Positions 7,607-16,342 of a stretch of DNA of 64,000 nucleotides are shown here, piece after piece. The translations under genes and the position numbers were made by a program. Positions within the stretch are counted from its first letter, which is position 1; each line of letters starts with the position of its first letter. The stretch comes from an uncultured Gemmiger sp. (GTDB lineage Bacteria > Bacillota > Clostridia > Oscillospirales > Ruminococcaceae). The stretch is from contig CALXBE010000006.1 of the NCBI GenBank assembly GCA_944386495.1, forward strand, positions 1 through 64,000, in the 5' to 3' direction. Below the pieces are notes generated by a model. It worked only from the letters and a program-made list of their open reading frames with translations. It was not told where the DNA came from and did no database searches.

Positions 7607-7891
7607 ATGGCAAAGTACGAAACCATGCTGGTTACCAGCGCAAATCTGGATGAGGAAGCTTCCACCGCTTTGGTGAACAAGTTTAAGTCCATGATCGAGG
7701 CTAATGGTACCATTGATTCTGTTGACGAGTGGGGCAAGAAGCATCTTGCTTATCCCATCAACAAGGAGACCGAGGGTGTTTACACCGTGATTAAGTTCAC
7801 CAGCAACCCCGACTTCCCCGCCGAGCTGGATCGTGTTTACAAGATCACCGATGGTGTTCTGCGTACTCTGATCGTAGCCGAGGCCGAATAA
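7607..7891 (+). CDS. rpsF: 30S ribosomal protein S6
   Basis: A 94-residue small-subunit protein that binds 16S rRNA with S18. The N-terminus KYETMLVTSA and the LAYPINKETEG segment are typical of S6. It has a strong AAGGAGG site. It heads the conserved rpsF-ssb-rpsR operon and probably acts with S18 in feedback control through the leader. Confidence 0.97.
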   Translation: MAKYETMLVTSANLDEEASTALVNKFKSMIEANGTIDSVDEWGKKHLAYPINKETEGVYTVIKFTSNPDFPAELDRVYKITDGVLRTLIVAEAE

Positions 7892-7907
7892 CAGGAGGGA
7901 TCACCCG

Positions 7908-8384
7908 ATGCTGAATGTTGTAGCTTTGGTAGGCCGCTTGGTGGCCAACCCGGAACTGCGCCAGACTCCCCAGGGAGTAAGCGTAGTAACCTTCCGCATT
8001 GCTGTGGATCGGAATTTTGCTCGGGCAGGCGAACAGCGGCAGGCCGATTTTATTGACATTGTCGCCTGGCGTCAGCAGGCCGAGTTTGTTTGCAAGTATT
8101 TCCAGAAGGGCAGCTGGATCGCTGTAAACGGCAGCATCCAGACTCGCAGCTATCAGGACAAGAACGGCAACAACCGTACCGCTGTGGAAGTGGTAGCTGA
8201 TCAGATCAGCTTCTGCGGCAACAAGGCATCCGGCGGCTCCGGCAGCTATGGAAACGACAGTTACGGCGCTGCCCCTGCTCCCAGTTATTCCCGCCCTGCT
8301 CCTGTGGAAGCGGCTCCCGCCTATTCCGCCGGAAGCAACGATGACTTCTCTGTCATTGACGAGGGCGAAGATCTCCCGTTCTGA
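7908..8384 (+). CDS. ssb: Single-stranded DNA-binding protein
   Basis: A 158-residue SSB with an N-terminal OB fold (about residues 1-105, MLNVVALVGRL to VVADQISF), a Gly/Ser/Tyr/Pro-rich linker and the acidic protein-interaction tip GEDLPF. It protects single-stranded DNA and recruits replication and repair proteins. It sits between rpsF and rpsR as in most bacteria, with AGGAGG before the ATG. Confidence 0.96.
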   Translation: MLNVVALVGRLVANPELRQTPQGVSVVTFRIAVDRNFARAGEQRQADFIDIVAWRQQAEFVCKYFQKGSWIAVNGSIQTRSYQDKNGNNRTAVEVVADQISFCGNKASGGSGSYGNDSYGAAPAPSYSRPAPVEAAPAYSAGSNDDFSVIDEGEDLPF

Positions 8385-8425
8385 TTATCAGAACCACAAC
8401 AGAATTTTAACAGGAGGAAAATACC

Positions 8426-8677
8426 ATGGCTTTTGAAAAGTCTGATCGTCCCGCACGCCCCATGCGTCGTGGCCGTAAGAAGGTTTGCAGTTTCTGCGTT
8501 GACCGGATTGAGAACATCGACTACAAGGATGTTCCCCGTCTGCGCAAGTATGTGAGCGAGCGCTCCAAGATCATTCCCCGCCGTGTAACCGGCACCTGCG
8601 CTTTCCATCAGCGCGCTCTCACCGTGGCTATCAAGCGTGCCCGTCACGTTGCTCTGATGCCCTACGTGAGCGATTGA
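8426..8677 (+). CDS. rpsR: 30S ribosomal protein S18 (zinc-ligand form)
   Basis: An 83-residue S18, partner of S6 on the platform of the 30S subunit. The core [18 protein letters not shown] and [12 protein letters not shown] is typical. It keeps CSFC and CAFH (C-x2-C...C-x2-H), the set of ligands of zinc-binding S18 forms; zinc-independent paralogues lose them. It closes the operon at the terminator at 8701. Confidence 0.97.
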   Translation: MAFEKSDRPARPMRRGRKKVCSFCVDRIENIDYKDVPRLRKYVSERSKIIPRRVTGTCAFHQRALTVAIKRARHVALMPYVSD

Positions 8678-8700
8678 TCTTGTAACCCCAGCAAAAAAAG

Positions 8701-8739
8701 AAGAGGTACAGCTCTTTCGGGAGCTGTACCTCTTTTTTT
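8701..8739. terminator. Bidirectional terminator
   Basis: A 14-bp stem (8701-8714 with 8721-8734), 6-base loop, T-run to the right and A-run to the left. It ends rpsR and the convergent YbaN-family gene. Confidence 0.92.
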
Positions 8740-8740
8740 G

Positions 8741-9124
8741 TTATTCCGGTTTTCTGGTTTTTACTCCAAAGGCAAAGTAGAAAAGATGTCCCACCCAGAC
8801 GATTCCCAGAATAACGCAGGGCAGATAGATGGTTTTCAAATACATAATGGTAAAGCCCATGGCCATGATCAGGGTCAGGGTGACCATTACCCTGATTTTG
8901 ACTTTCCAGGTCATCCCTTCCCCTTTCACATAGCTTTCCAGATTGCTCTTATAAAGGCGGGTCCCCAAAAACCACTGGTGAAGCCTCCGGGAACTTTTCC
9001 CGAAACTGAACGCTGCCAGAAACAGAAAAGGAAAGGCCGGCAGAAGAGGCAGCACGGCGCCCACCGCTCCAAGGGCCAGGCCCAGGAAACCCAATCCGGT
9101 CCAGAGTATCTTTTTCAAGTTCAT
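8741..9124 (-). CDS. YbaN/DUF454 family membrane protein
   Basis: A 127-residue inner-membrane protein of the YbaN (DUF454) family. It has an N-terminal hydrophobic pair (LWTGLGFLGLALGAVGAVLP), the typical PLLPAFPFLFLAAFSFGKSS, and two more hydrophobic stretches towards the C-terminus. The ATG at 9124 has GGAGG 7 bases upstream; a longer reading from 9265 would overlap the neighbour and is rejected. The start overlaps the previous stop as ATGA, so the two are translationally coupled. Its function is unknown; here it belongs with an ABC exporter pair. Confidence 0.85.
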   Translation of the reverse strand: MNLKKILWTGLGFLGLALGAVGAVLPLLPAFPFLFLAAFSFGKSSRRLHQWFLGTRLYKSNLESYVKGEGMTWKVKIRVMVTLTLIMAMGFTIMYLKTIYLPCVILGIVWVGHLFYFAFGVKTRKPE

Positions 9125-9462
9125 AAGGCTTCCTCCATCTTTTTCTTCTCTTTCCTGGTTTCCACCAAATGCCGGATGGCAATCACCGGATGGCAAAACA
9201 ACATCCTTGGTCCGGAAAATGCCATTACCTTCCGGATTTCCTGCCGCATATCCTCCCTGTAACAATGAACCTTACAGTTGGAGCAGAAAGTCTTTGTTTC
9301 CATAAAAGGGCAGCAATCGCTGCGGCGGCAGGCATAATCATATAATTCCTGACATTGAGGACAAAGCCCCTGTCTTTTTCCGTGCTTCTTGTAACAGTAA
9401 AGGCGTATCATCAGGCCCACCACCTGTTTTTCCTTCTCCCGCTTGGCTTCAATGCCGGGCAC
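9121..9462 (-). CDS. Nitrous oxide-stimulated promoter family protein
   Basis: A 113-residue cysteine-rich protein of the family named nitrous oxide-stimulated promoter. Eight or more Cys/His residues form likely metal or Fe-S ligands: LCPQC, ACRRSDCCPF, FCSNCKVHCY, followed by the conserved SGPRMLFCHP segment. The start is a GTG at 9462, and it overlaps the end of the ABC gene by 14 bases. The family name refers to an early expression observation; no enzymatic role is established. It lies between two membrane-protein genes in one operon. Confidence 0.8.
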   Translation of the reverse strand: MPGIEAKREKEKQVVGLMIRLYCYKKHGKRQGLCPQCQELYDYACRRSDCCPFMETKTFCSNCKVHCYREDMRQEIRKVMAFSGPRMLFCHPVIAIRHLVETRKEKKKMEEAL

Positions 9463-11140
9463 AGATTTTCCCCTCCTTTATCCGGTACACCCGGTCTGCA
9501 ATGGCCATGGTGGATTCCCGGTGGGAAACCAGGATGATACCCCGTTCCCCCTTCTGCTTTTTCAAGGCTTTCAGAATGATTCCCTCATTGATGCTGTCCA
9601 CATTGCTGGTGGGCTCATCCAGGAGAATCAGGCCGCTCCCCCGCAGGAATGCCCGGGCCAGGCCGATTCGCTGTTTCTCCCCGGCTGATAAGTTTTCTCC
9701 CATAGCCCCTACTCTCGTCTGATACCCCTGAGGCAGGCTCTTGATGAATTCATCCACCGAGGCCATCCGGCAGGCATTCTCCAGTTCCTCCCGGGTAGCG
9801 GAGGGTTTTGCGATTTTCAGATTTTCCTCAATGGTCTGGTCAAAAAGATAGGTGGTCTGGCTGACCATTGTGACCTGTTCCAGAAGGCTTTGGGTATTGA
9901 TGGTATCAATATCACTTCCGGAGTAAAGGATTTTTCCCTTCTCCTTTTCCCAGAACCGGAGGAGCAGCTTGAGAAGGGTGGATTTCCCGCATCCGGATTC
10001 CCCCACGATACCCACGATTTCCCCTTTGCTTACAGAGAGGGAAATCTCTTGGAGTATGGGATGAACTCCATCATAGGAGAAGGAAAGGTCCTCCACATCC
10101 AGCCGGGAACTGTCTGCGGGAACACCATTCAGTACGGGAGTTACCGCCGGTTTTTCCTTGAGAAGATCCAGCACCCGGTCCCCTGCCGCAAAAGTCTGGG
10201 TCAGATTTCCCGGAAGAGCCGAGATGGCCAGTACCGGGCCGAAAGACCCGAAAACTGCCGCCACCCCGATTATCATCCGTCCAGGGGTTATGCTTTGATT
10301 CAGCACCAGGAAAATCCCTGCTCCCAGGGTCAGCAGAATGAAGAGGGAGACCCACAGCTCTGTCCCCGCAGAAGCCCGGGCCATCTCCTGCTTCATTTTC
10401 CGGGTCTCCTCCAGAAGGATTCCGGAGCGGACTTCCACCTGATGTTCCCGCTTTTCCCCGCCGTTGTGAAGCAGAATATCCCGGATTCCCTTAATGCTGT
10501 CCAGAAAATAGCTGTTGAAGGAGGCAAACTGCCGGCGGTAGTTTACTCCTGCTTCCTTGATACGGCGGGAAAATGCCAGCGGAAGAAGTATCCCCACGGT
10601 GACAAACCCGCCCAGGGCTGTAAGCCCCAGCCAGGGGCTGGCCACCCAGCTTACAAAAAGCACCACCCCTGCGGATAAAATTCCCGCAATGCAGATGGGA
10701 GAAATGGTATGGGCATAGAACACTTCCAGGGTCTCAATATCCGAGGTGATCATGGCAATGATGGAGCCTTTTTGTTTGGTCTCCAGCTTAGCCGGGCAAA
10801 GGATCCGCAGGGCTCCAAAGATTTTGCTTCGCAGCACTGCCAAAAGCCGAAACGCAATATAATGGTTGCTGTACTGTTCCAGATACCGCAAAATTCCCCG
10901 CAGGACCCCGCAGCCCACAGCCAGGACCATGATGGCCCCAAAGGAAAGGGGAATCGCTTCTCCCAGTGCCTTTGCCACTCCGACCGCTCCCAAAAGAGGA
11001 ACCGCCATGGCACAGATGAATCCCAGGGTCCCGTTGAAAACCGCCAGAACCATGATTCCCGCCAGATTTCCCAAAAGCAGAATAAGGCTGGCCATGATTC
11101 TGGCTCCACTTCTCCGCAGTTTTTCCTGTTTGGTTTTCAT
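9449..11140 (-). CDS. ABC exporter half, CydC-like (TMD-NBD)
   Basis: A 563-residue half-transporter: six membrane segments in the first 320 residues, then an ATPase domain with Walker A GESGCGKST, signature LSAGEKQR and Walker B LILLDEP. It pairs with the preceding gene (ATGA overlap) as a heterodimer resembling CydDC, which exports cysteine/glutathione in proteobacteria; in Firmicutes such pairs are often labelled amino-acid or thiol exporters. The signature LSAGE differs slightly from the canonical LSGGQ. No cydAB genes are nearby, so the CydDC role is not assured. Confidence 0.88.
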   Translation of the reverse strand: MKTKQEKLRRSGARIMASLILLLGNLAGIMVLAVFNGTLGFICAMAVPLLGAVGVAKALGEAIPLSFGAIMVLAVGCGVLRGILRYLEQYSNHYIAFRLLAVLRSKIFGALRILCPAKLETKQKGSIIAMITSDIETLEVFYAHTISPICIAGILSAGVVLFVSWVASPWLGLTALGGFVTVGILLPLAFSRRIKEAGVNYRRQFASFNSYFLDSIKGIRDILLHNGGEKREHQVEVRSGILLEETRKMKQEMARASAGTELWVSLFILLTLGAGIFLVLNQSITPGRMIIGVAAVFGSFGPVLAISALPGNLTQTFAAGDRVLDLLKEKPAVTPVLNGVPADSSRLDVEDLSFSYDGVHPILQEISLSVSKGEIVGIVGESGCGKSTLLKLLLRFWEKEKGKILYSGSDIDTINTQSLLEQVTMVSQTTYLFDQTIEENLKIAKPSATREELENACRMASVDEFIKSLPQGYQTRVGAMGENLSAGEKQRIGLARAFLRGSGLILLDEPTSNVDSINEGIILKALKKQKGERGIILVSHRESTMAIADRVYRIKEGKICARH

Positions 11141-12873
11141 TGGTTTTCTTCCTCCCGGTATCCTTCTTCCAGTTCTTTCTGTGCTGCATACAGGCTGGCA
11201 TAGCTGCCCTGCCGTTCCATCAACTGGGCATGCGTTCCCCGTTCCAGCACCTGCCCCGATTCCATATAAAGAATCTCATCCGCCTGGACCACATTGGCCA
11301 GCCGGTGGGAAATGACCAGAATCAGATGGTCCCGGGCCAGCCTGAGAATATTGTCCATAATGATTTTTTCGCTCTCCGGATCGATGTTGCTGGTAGCTTC
11401 ATCAAACAGGTAAACCTCCTTTTCCCCTACCAGATTGATTCCCAGAGCCAGCCGCTGTTTCTGCCCTCCCGAAAGGTTGGCCCCTTCCTCCGCAACGGAC
11501 CGGTCCAGTCCTCCGTTCTCCCGGACAAATCGGTCCAGATTCACCAGCTTGAGCGCCCCGAAGATTTCCCGGTCTGTCACATCCTCTTTTGCCAGCCGGA
11601 AATTCTCCCTTACCGACTGGTTAAAGACATAGGTATTGTAGCTTACCAGCCCCATGTGTTTATACAGATCTTCCCGGGAAAGACGCTCCAGAGAAATCCC
11701 CCCTGCCGTCACCTGCCCGGCCTCAGGCCGCAGTTCTCCGGACAAGAGGCCCACAATAGTGGACTTTCCGCACCCGGAAGGTCCTACCAGAGCAACCATC
11801 CCTGTTTTGGGGAACTTGACCGAGAGATTCTTTACCGCCTGTCGGCTTCCATCGTAGGAGTAGGATACATCTTTCAGTTCCAACTCCATCTCCTTGACTG
11901 TTTCCTCTCCCCACACCGGTTCAGGCTGGTTGAGAAGTTCCAGAATCTGGTTTCCTGCACTGGCTCCGTTCATGGCCACATGGAAGGCCGCCCCAAAAGC
12001 CCGCAAAGGAAGGAAGAATTCCACCGCCACCAGCACCAGGAAAAGGGCTGAAAAGGGAGAGATGTTTCCCTCTGCAACGCTTTTCAGGGTGAGGGCAATT
12101 CCCACTCCCGCCCCGCCGTAGGCCACCAGATCCATAATGGTGGTGCTGGCCAGCTGCATGACCAGTACCTTCATGGTGATCCTCCGGAACTCCTGGCTGG
12201 ACCGGTCCATCTCCACCTGCCGGGCCTGGTCAGCAGTAAAGATTTTCAGCTCCCGAAGTCCCTGGACACTGTCCAGAAAATCATCTCCCATGGCGGTGTA
12301 CTTGCCCCAGTATTTCCGGAAAATCCTTTTGGCATAGCGGGACACTGCCACAATGGAAAGTGGAATCAGGGGGACACAGGCCAGAAGCACTACCGCTACC
12401 GGAAGGGAAAACCAGACAGTGACCCCAAAAAGAACCAGGGGTGCTATCATGGCATAGAAAAACTGGGGAATATAATTGGAATAGTAAAGGTCCAACTGTT
12501 CTACCCCTTCCAGGGCAAGCTGGGTCAGTCCCGCCTGGTTTCCTCCCTGCCGGTTGCCCAGCCGCAACACCTTTGCATATACTTTCCGCCGCAGTTCCCG
12601 TTTGGCGTTACGGCCCAAAAGGTCTTTCAGGTCGCCCACGGTACGGCTGGTCCAGTAACGAAGGACCAGGGCAGCCATGGCCACAAAGACAGGCAGAAGG
12701 AAAATCTCCCCTCTTTCCCCATACTCCCGGAACCGGACCGCCATTTCCAACGCCTTGCAAATGCTGGCGGTAAAAGCCAGGTTTGCACCCAGCCCCGCAA
12801 CCATAAGTCCTACGGTCCACCCAATATACTTTCTGTCCTTTCCCAACAGGGCAAGCAGTTTTTTATCTACCAC
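11137..12873 (-). CDS. ABC exporter half, CydD-like (TMD-NBD)
   Basis: A 578-residue half-transporter, first gene of the four-gene operon. Six membrane segments are followed by an ATPase domain with Walker A GPSGCGKST, a canonical signature LSGGQKQR and Walker B EVYLFDEATSN. The start is GTG with GAAAGGATG upstream. The partner is the CydC-like half, and both ATP sites are probably formed from the two chains. The substrate is unknown; the redox-protein-like neighbour makes thiols or haem-related cargo a reasonable guess. Confidence 0.88.
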   Translation of the reverse strand: MVDKKLLALLGKDRKYIGWTVGLMVAGLGANLAFTASICKALEMAVRFREYGERGEIFLLPVFVAMAALVLRYWTSRTVGDLKDLLGRNAKRELRRKVYAKVLRLGNRQGGNQAGLTQLALEGVEQLDLYYSNYIPQFFYAMIAPLVLFGVTVWFSLPVAVVLLACVPLIPLSIVAVSRYAKRIFRKYWGKYTAMGDDFLDSVQGLRELKIFTADQARQVEMDRSSQEFRRITMKVLVMQLASTTIMDLVAYGGAGVGIALTLKSVAEGNISPFSALFLVLVAVEFFLPLRAFGAAFHVAMNGASAGNQILELLNQPEPVWGEETVKEMELELKDVSYSYDGSRQAVKNLSVKFPKTGMVALVGPSGCGKSTIVGLLSGELRPEAGQVTAGGISLERLSREDLYKHMGLVSYNTYVFNQSVRENFRLAKEDVTDREIFGALKLVNLDRFVRENGGLDRSVAEEGANLSGGQKQRLALGINLVGEKEVYLFDEATSNIDPESEKIIMDNILRLARDHLILVISHRLANVVQADEILYMESGQVLERGTHAQLMERQGSYASLYAAQKELEEGYREEENQ

Positions 12874-12891
12874 GGTACTGTCATCCTTTCA

Positions 12892-12952
12892 GTTAGTATA
12901 TGCTAACCTTTTGCCTAAAAAAGAGCAACAGCTTGTAATTAGCCATTGCTAA
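12892..12952. promoter_or_regulatory. Pair of palindromic operator boxes upstream of the ABC operon
   Basis: Two 14-bp dyads lie before the ABC operon: TTAGTATATGCTAA (12893-12906) and TTAGCCATTGCTAA (12939-12952), starts 46 bp apart. Read on the transcribed minus strand both fit TTAGCAnnnnCTAA. The proximal one sits about 20 bp before the GTG start, where a repressor would block transcription. The shape suits a MarR-type dimer, but the regulator is not in the window and the assignment is inferred. Confidence 0.6.
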
Positions 12953-13013
12953 CCATTGAAGAATACCGGATTTTTCCCAAAAAGTCAAGAGGGCAACTGT
13001 TATTGTTTTTCAA

Positions 13014-13050
13014 AAAAAGAACGGAGAAGGAATCCTTCTCCGTTCTTTTT
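13014..13050 (-). terminator. feoB terminator
   Basis: A nearly perfect inverted repeat (AAAAAGAACGGAGAAGG and its complement) ends in a T-run on the minus strand directly after the feoB stop. Confidence 0.88.
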
Positions 13051-13056
13051 GTTCTA

Positions 13057-15399
13057 TTACCAGAAAAGCAGGCCCAAGCGGTAGACCAGAAAGGCCATGA
13101 CCCAAGCCAGGGCGGTCTGCCCCACCACCATGGCAACAGCCCATTTCCCTCCCAGTTCCCGTTTTACCGAGGCAATGGCTGCCACGCAGGGAGTATACAG
13201 GAGGCAGAACACCAGCAGGCTGGCCGCGGCGGCCTGGCTGAGGGTATTCTGAAGGGCGGCGGTGGAACCGAACAGGATGCTCAGAGTGGAGACCACGCTC
13301 TCCTTTGCCATAAATCCGGAGAGCAGTGCCGTGGAGACCCGCCAGTCTCCGAAGCCCAGGGGTGCAAGGGCGGGAGCAATCCACCCAGCCAGGGCAGCCA
13401 GAATGCTCTGGGAGGAATCATCCACCACATTCATTCTCATATCAAAGGTTTGGAGGAACCAAATCAGGACAGTGGCCAGGAAAATGACCGTAAAGGCCCG
13501 CTGCAAGAAATCTTTGGCCTTTTCCCAAAGCAGCTGTGCCACATTCCGGGCTCCCGGCAGGCGGTAGTTGGGCAGTTCCATTACAAAGGGAACCGGTTCC
13601 CCCTTGAATTGGGTATTTTTCAGGATAAGCGCCGCCATAATCCCGGTGAGGATTCCAAAGGCATAAAGTGCAATCATGACCAGCGCTCCCCTGCCCGGGA
13701 AAAAGGCGGCTGCAAAGAACCCGTAAATGGGCAGCTTGGCGCTGCAGCTCATGAAGGGGGTCAGGAGAATGGTCATCTTCCGGTCCCGCTGAGAGGAAAG
13801 GGTGCGGCTGGCCATGACACCCGGCACAGTGCAGCCAAACCCCATCAGCATGGGGACGATGCTCCGCCCCGAAAGGCCCAGTTTCCGGAGAAGCTGGTCC
13901 ATGATAAAGGCTACCCGGGCCATGTACCCGCTGTCCTCCAGAATGGACAGGAAGAAGAACAGGGTAACGATTACCGGCAGGAAGCTAAGTACGCTGCCCA
14001 CGCCCCCCAATATTCCATCCACCACCAGGGAATGGACCACCGGGTTTACATTCCAGCTCAGGAACATCTGGTGGACCATCTGGGTAAAGGCTGCCACGCC
14101 CTGCTCCATAAGCCCCTGGAGAAAAGCACCTATTACATTGAAGGTAAGCCAGAACACCAGTGCCATGATTCCTGCAAAGGCGGGGAGCGCAGTATATTTT
14201 CCTGTAAGGATACGATCGATGGCCTTGGAGCGAAGCCGTTCTTTGCTTTCGTGAGGCTTTACCACGGTCTGGGAACAAATCCAATGAATGTAGGCGAACC
14301 GCATGGAAGCCACTGCGCTGGCCCGGTCCATCCCCTGTTCCTGCTCCATCTGGACCAGGATATGCTCCAGCAGTTCCATCTCGTTCTTATCCAGTTTGAG
14401 CCGGGGCAGAAGGCTGGTATCCCCTTCCGCCAGCTTGCTGGCTGTGAACCGGCAGGGCAGGTCTGCCCGGGCTGCATGGTCCTCAATCAGGTGCATAATG
14501 GCGTGGATGGATCTGTGGACGGCGGCCCCATTTTCTTCCCGGCAGAAGTCCACCCGTCCGGGGGCTTCCTGGTATTTGGCCAGATGGACGGCATGTTCCA
14601 CCAGTTCTTCAACGCCTTCTCCCTTGGCGGCAGAGATAGGCACCACCGGGACCCCCAGCAGTTCCTCCAGCTGGTTGATCCGGATAGCGCCCTCGTTGGC
14701 CCGGACTTCGTCCATCATGTTCAGGGCCACCACCATGGGGATATTCAGTTCCATCAGCTGTAAAGTGAGGTACAGGTTCCGCTCAATATTGGTAGCATCC
14801 AGAATATTGATGATTCCCTTGGGACGGTTGGTGAGAAGGAACTCCCGGGTAACGATTTCCTCGTTGCTGTAGGGGGACATGGAATAGATGCCCGGCAGGT
14901 CAGTGATGAGGGTGTCCGGGTGTCCCTTAATAACGCCGTCCTTCCGGTCCACTGTCACGCCGGGGAAGTTTCCCACATGCTGGTTGGAGCCGGTAAGCTG
15001 ATTGAACAAAGTAGTCTTGCCGCAGTTCTGGTTTCCTACCAGGGCAAAGGTAAGGGTCGTTCCCTCCGGGAGAGGGTTTTCCTCCTTTTTGGAGTGATAC
15101 TTGCCGCTCTCGCCGTATCCGGGGTGAGGGTAAAGGACCCGGCCGGAATGGCTTTCCTTCCGGGGTTCCTCCTCGCAGGGCTGGCCGATTTGAATTTGCG
15201 CGGCATCCTCCAACCGGATGGTCAGTTCATAGCCATGGACCCGCAGTTCCACCGGGTCCCCCATAGGGGCATATTTTACCACCGTCACCTGGGCACCCTG
15301 AATCAGGCCCATATCCAGCAGATGCTGACGAAGGGCACCACTGCCCCCCACGGACAATATTGTTGCTGTTTTTCCTAACTGAAGCTCATTCAGTGTCAT
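13057..15399 (-). CDS. feoB: Fused FeoA-FeoB ferrous iron transporter
   Basis: A 780-residue Fe(II) importer. Residues 1-75 are a FeoA-type SH3-like domain (MTLNELQLGK... with the HLLDMGLIQG core), then a charged linker to about 112, then the FeoB G-protein with G1 GNQNCGKTT (122-130), G3 DLPG (167-170) and G4 NMMD, and a membrane core with two Gate-like regions (FGCTVPGVMASR and CLLYTPCVAAIASV). FeoA and FeoB are separate genes in most bacteria; here they are joined. AAGGAG lies before the ATG. It is a single-gene unit. No FeoC or Fur box was identified. Confidence 0.95.
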   Translation of the reverse strand: MTLNELQLGKTATILSVGGSGALRQHLLDMGLIQGAQVTVVKYAPMGDPVELRVHGYELTIRLEDAAQIQIGQPCEEEPRKESHSGRVLYPHPGYGESGKYHSKKEENPLPEGTTLTFALVGNQNCGKTTLFNQLTGSNQHVGNFPGVTVDRKDGVIKGHPDTLITDLPGIYSMSPYSNEEIVTREFLLTNRPKGIINILDATNIERNLYLTLQLMELNIPMVVALNMMDEVRANEGAIRINQLEELLGVPVVPISAAKGEGVEELVEHAVHLAKYQEAPGRVDFCREENGAAVHRSIHAIMHLIEDHAARADLPCRFTASKLAEGDTSLLPRLKLDKNEMELLEHILVQMEQEQGMDRASAVASMRFAYIHWICSQTVVKPHESKERLRSKAIDRILTGKYTALPAFAGIMALVFWLTFNVIGAFLQGLMEQGVAAFTQMVHQMFLSWNVNPVVHSLVVDGILGGVGSVLSFLPVIVTLFFFLSILEDSGYMARVAFIMDQLLRKLGLSGRSIVPMLMGFGCTVPGVMASRTLSSQRDRKMTILLTPFMSCSAKLPIYGFFAAAFFPGRGALVMIALYAFGILTGIMAALILKNTQFKGEPVPFVMELPNYRLPGARNVAQLLWEKAKDFLQRAFTVIFLATVLIWFLQTFDMRMNVVDDSSQSILAALAGWIAPALAPLGFGDWRVSTALLSGFMAKESVVSTLSILFGSTAALQNTLSQAAAASLLVFCLLYTPCVAAIASVKRELGGKWAVAMVVGQTALAWVMAFLVYRLGLLFW

Positions 15400-15451
15400 A
15401 GATTGGTTCTCCTTGGGCGACCTTCCGCCCGGCTGATTTTAACACAGTCTC

Positions 15452-15480
15452 ATTATACTATTTTGAATTTAGGAATACAA
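15452..15480 (-). promoter_or_regulatory. feoB promoter
   Basis: On the minus strand, -35 TTGTAT (15475-15480) and consensus -10 TATAAT (15452-15457), 17-bp spacer. No convincing Fur box overlaps it. Confidence 0.65.
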
Positions 15481-15602
15481 CCAGCCCTGTTTCTCCTCCC
15501 TGTAAGTTTTTCTTTACTTTAAGAAAAAAGCATAAAATCATTCTGTTCTCCCATACTATGGGTGATGGGACCATTTTGCCCTGTTCAAGGAGGGATTTTG
15601 AC

Positions 15603-16139
15603 ATGAACCAATATCAAGGAACCCAGACCCTTATCAATCTTCAGACTGCCTTCGCCGGGGAATCCCAGGCCAGGAACAAGTATACCTATTACGCTTCCAT
15701 TGCCAAAAAGGAAGGGTATGAACAGATCGCCGCCCTGTTTCTGGAGACGGCGGACAACGAGCGGGAACACGCCAAACTCTGGTTCCGGGAACTGGGCGGA
15801 ATGGGAGATACCGCCCAGAATCTTACCGATGCCGCGGCCGGAGAAAACTACGAGTGGACGGATATGTATGCCGGGTTTGCCCAGACTGCCCAGGAGGAAG
15901 GATTCCCCGAACTGGCAGCCAAGTTCCGGATGGTGGCCCAGATTGAGAAGTCTCACGAGGAGCGGTATCGGGCTCTGCTGAACAATGTGGAGACACAGCA
16001 GGTATTCCAGCGCAGCCAGGTCAAGGTATGGGAGTGTCGGAACTGCGGGCACATTGTAGTCGGCACCCAGGCTCCTCAGGTCTGCCCCGTCTGCCAGCAT
16101 CCCCAGGCATTTTTTGAGATTCGGTCTGAGAATTACTGA
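15603..16139 (+). CDS. rbr: Rubrerythrin
   Basis: A 178-residue non-haem diiron peroxidase that removes hydrogen peroxide in anaerobes. The four-helix ferritin-like domain carries the iron ligands [20 protein letters not shown] and the second-half IEKSHEERY; a C-terminal rubredoxin domain has CRNC and CPVC. The ATG at 15603 with AAGGAGG upstream is preferred to an earlier ATG at 15558. It is divergent from feoB, pairing iron uptake with oxidative defence, and is closed by the hairpin at 16156. No clear PerR box was found upstream. Confidence 0.95.
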   Translation: MNQYQGTQTLINLQTAFAGESQARNKYTYYASIAKKEGYEQIAALFLETADNEREHAKLWFRELGGMGDTAQNLTDAAAGENYEWTDMYAGFAQTAQEEGFPELAAKFRMVAQIEKSHEERYRALLNNVETQQVFQRSQVKVWECRNCGHIVVGTQAPQVCPVCQHPQAFFEIRSENY

Positions 16140-16155
16140 TTATTTTTTACCGCTC

Positions 16156-16195
16156 AAGGGAGAAAGCACGCTGTAAAGTGCTTCCTCCCTTTTTT
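16156..16195 (+). terminator. rubrerythrin terminator
   Basis: Stem AAGGGAG-AAAGCAC with GTGCTT-CCTCCCTT around an 8-base loop, ending in six T residues. Confidence 0.8.
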
Positions 16196-16212
16196 GTTTT
16201 CCCCTCTCCTCC

Positions 16213-16241
16213 TTTACCCCGGAGCCCAATTAGGGTATAAT
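16213..16241 (+). promoter_or_regulatory. brnQ promoter
   Basis: -35 TTTACC (16213-16218), 17-bp spacer, consensus -10 TATAAT (16236-16241). The leader of about 95 nt contains one GCTCTG/CAGAGC hairpin (about 16275-16298); no T-box features were seen. Confidence 0.6.
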
Positions 16242-16342
16242 AGAAATAATATCTTTCTTATTTCAAATATACCTTGCTCTGTTTATCCCTGGCAGAGCCA
16301 AGAAAAGATGATGGATTTTTCAAAGTATTAAGGAGTTTCTAT

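Noticed and set aside
9125..9265. Longer start for the YbaN-family protein at 9265
   Set aside because: It adds 47 residues without membrane or family features and overlaps the upstream gene; the ATG at 9124 has a better ribosome site.
15400..15602. Fur or PerR box between feoB and rubrerythrin
   Set aside because: No convincing 19-bp Fur or 15-bp PerR palindrome was found by reading; a motif scan could change this.
16242..16342. T-box or other riboswitch before brnQ
   Set aside because: Only one small hairpin is seen; the T-box core and a specifier stem are missing.
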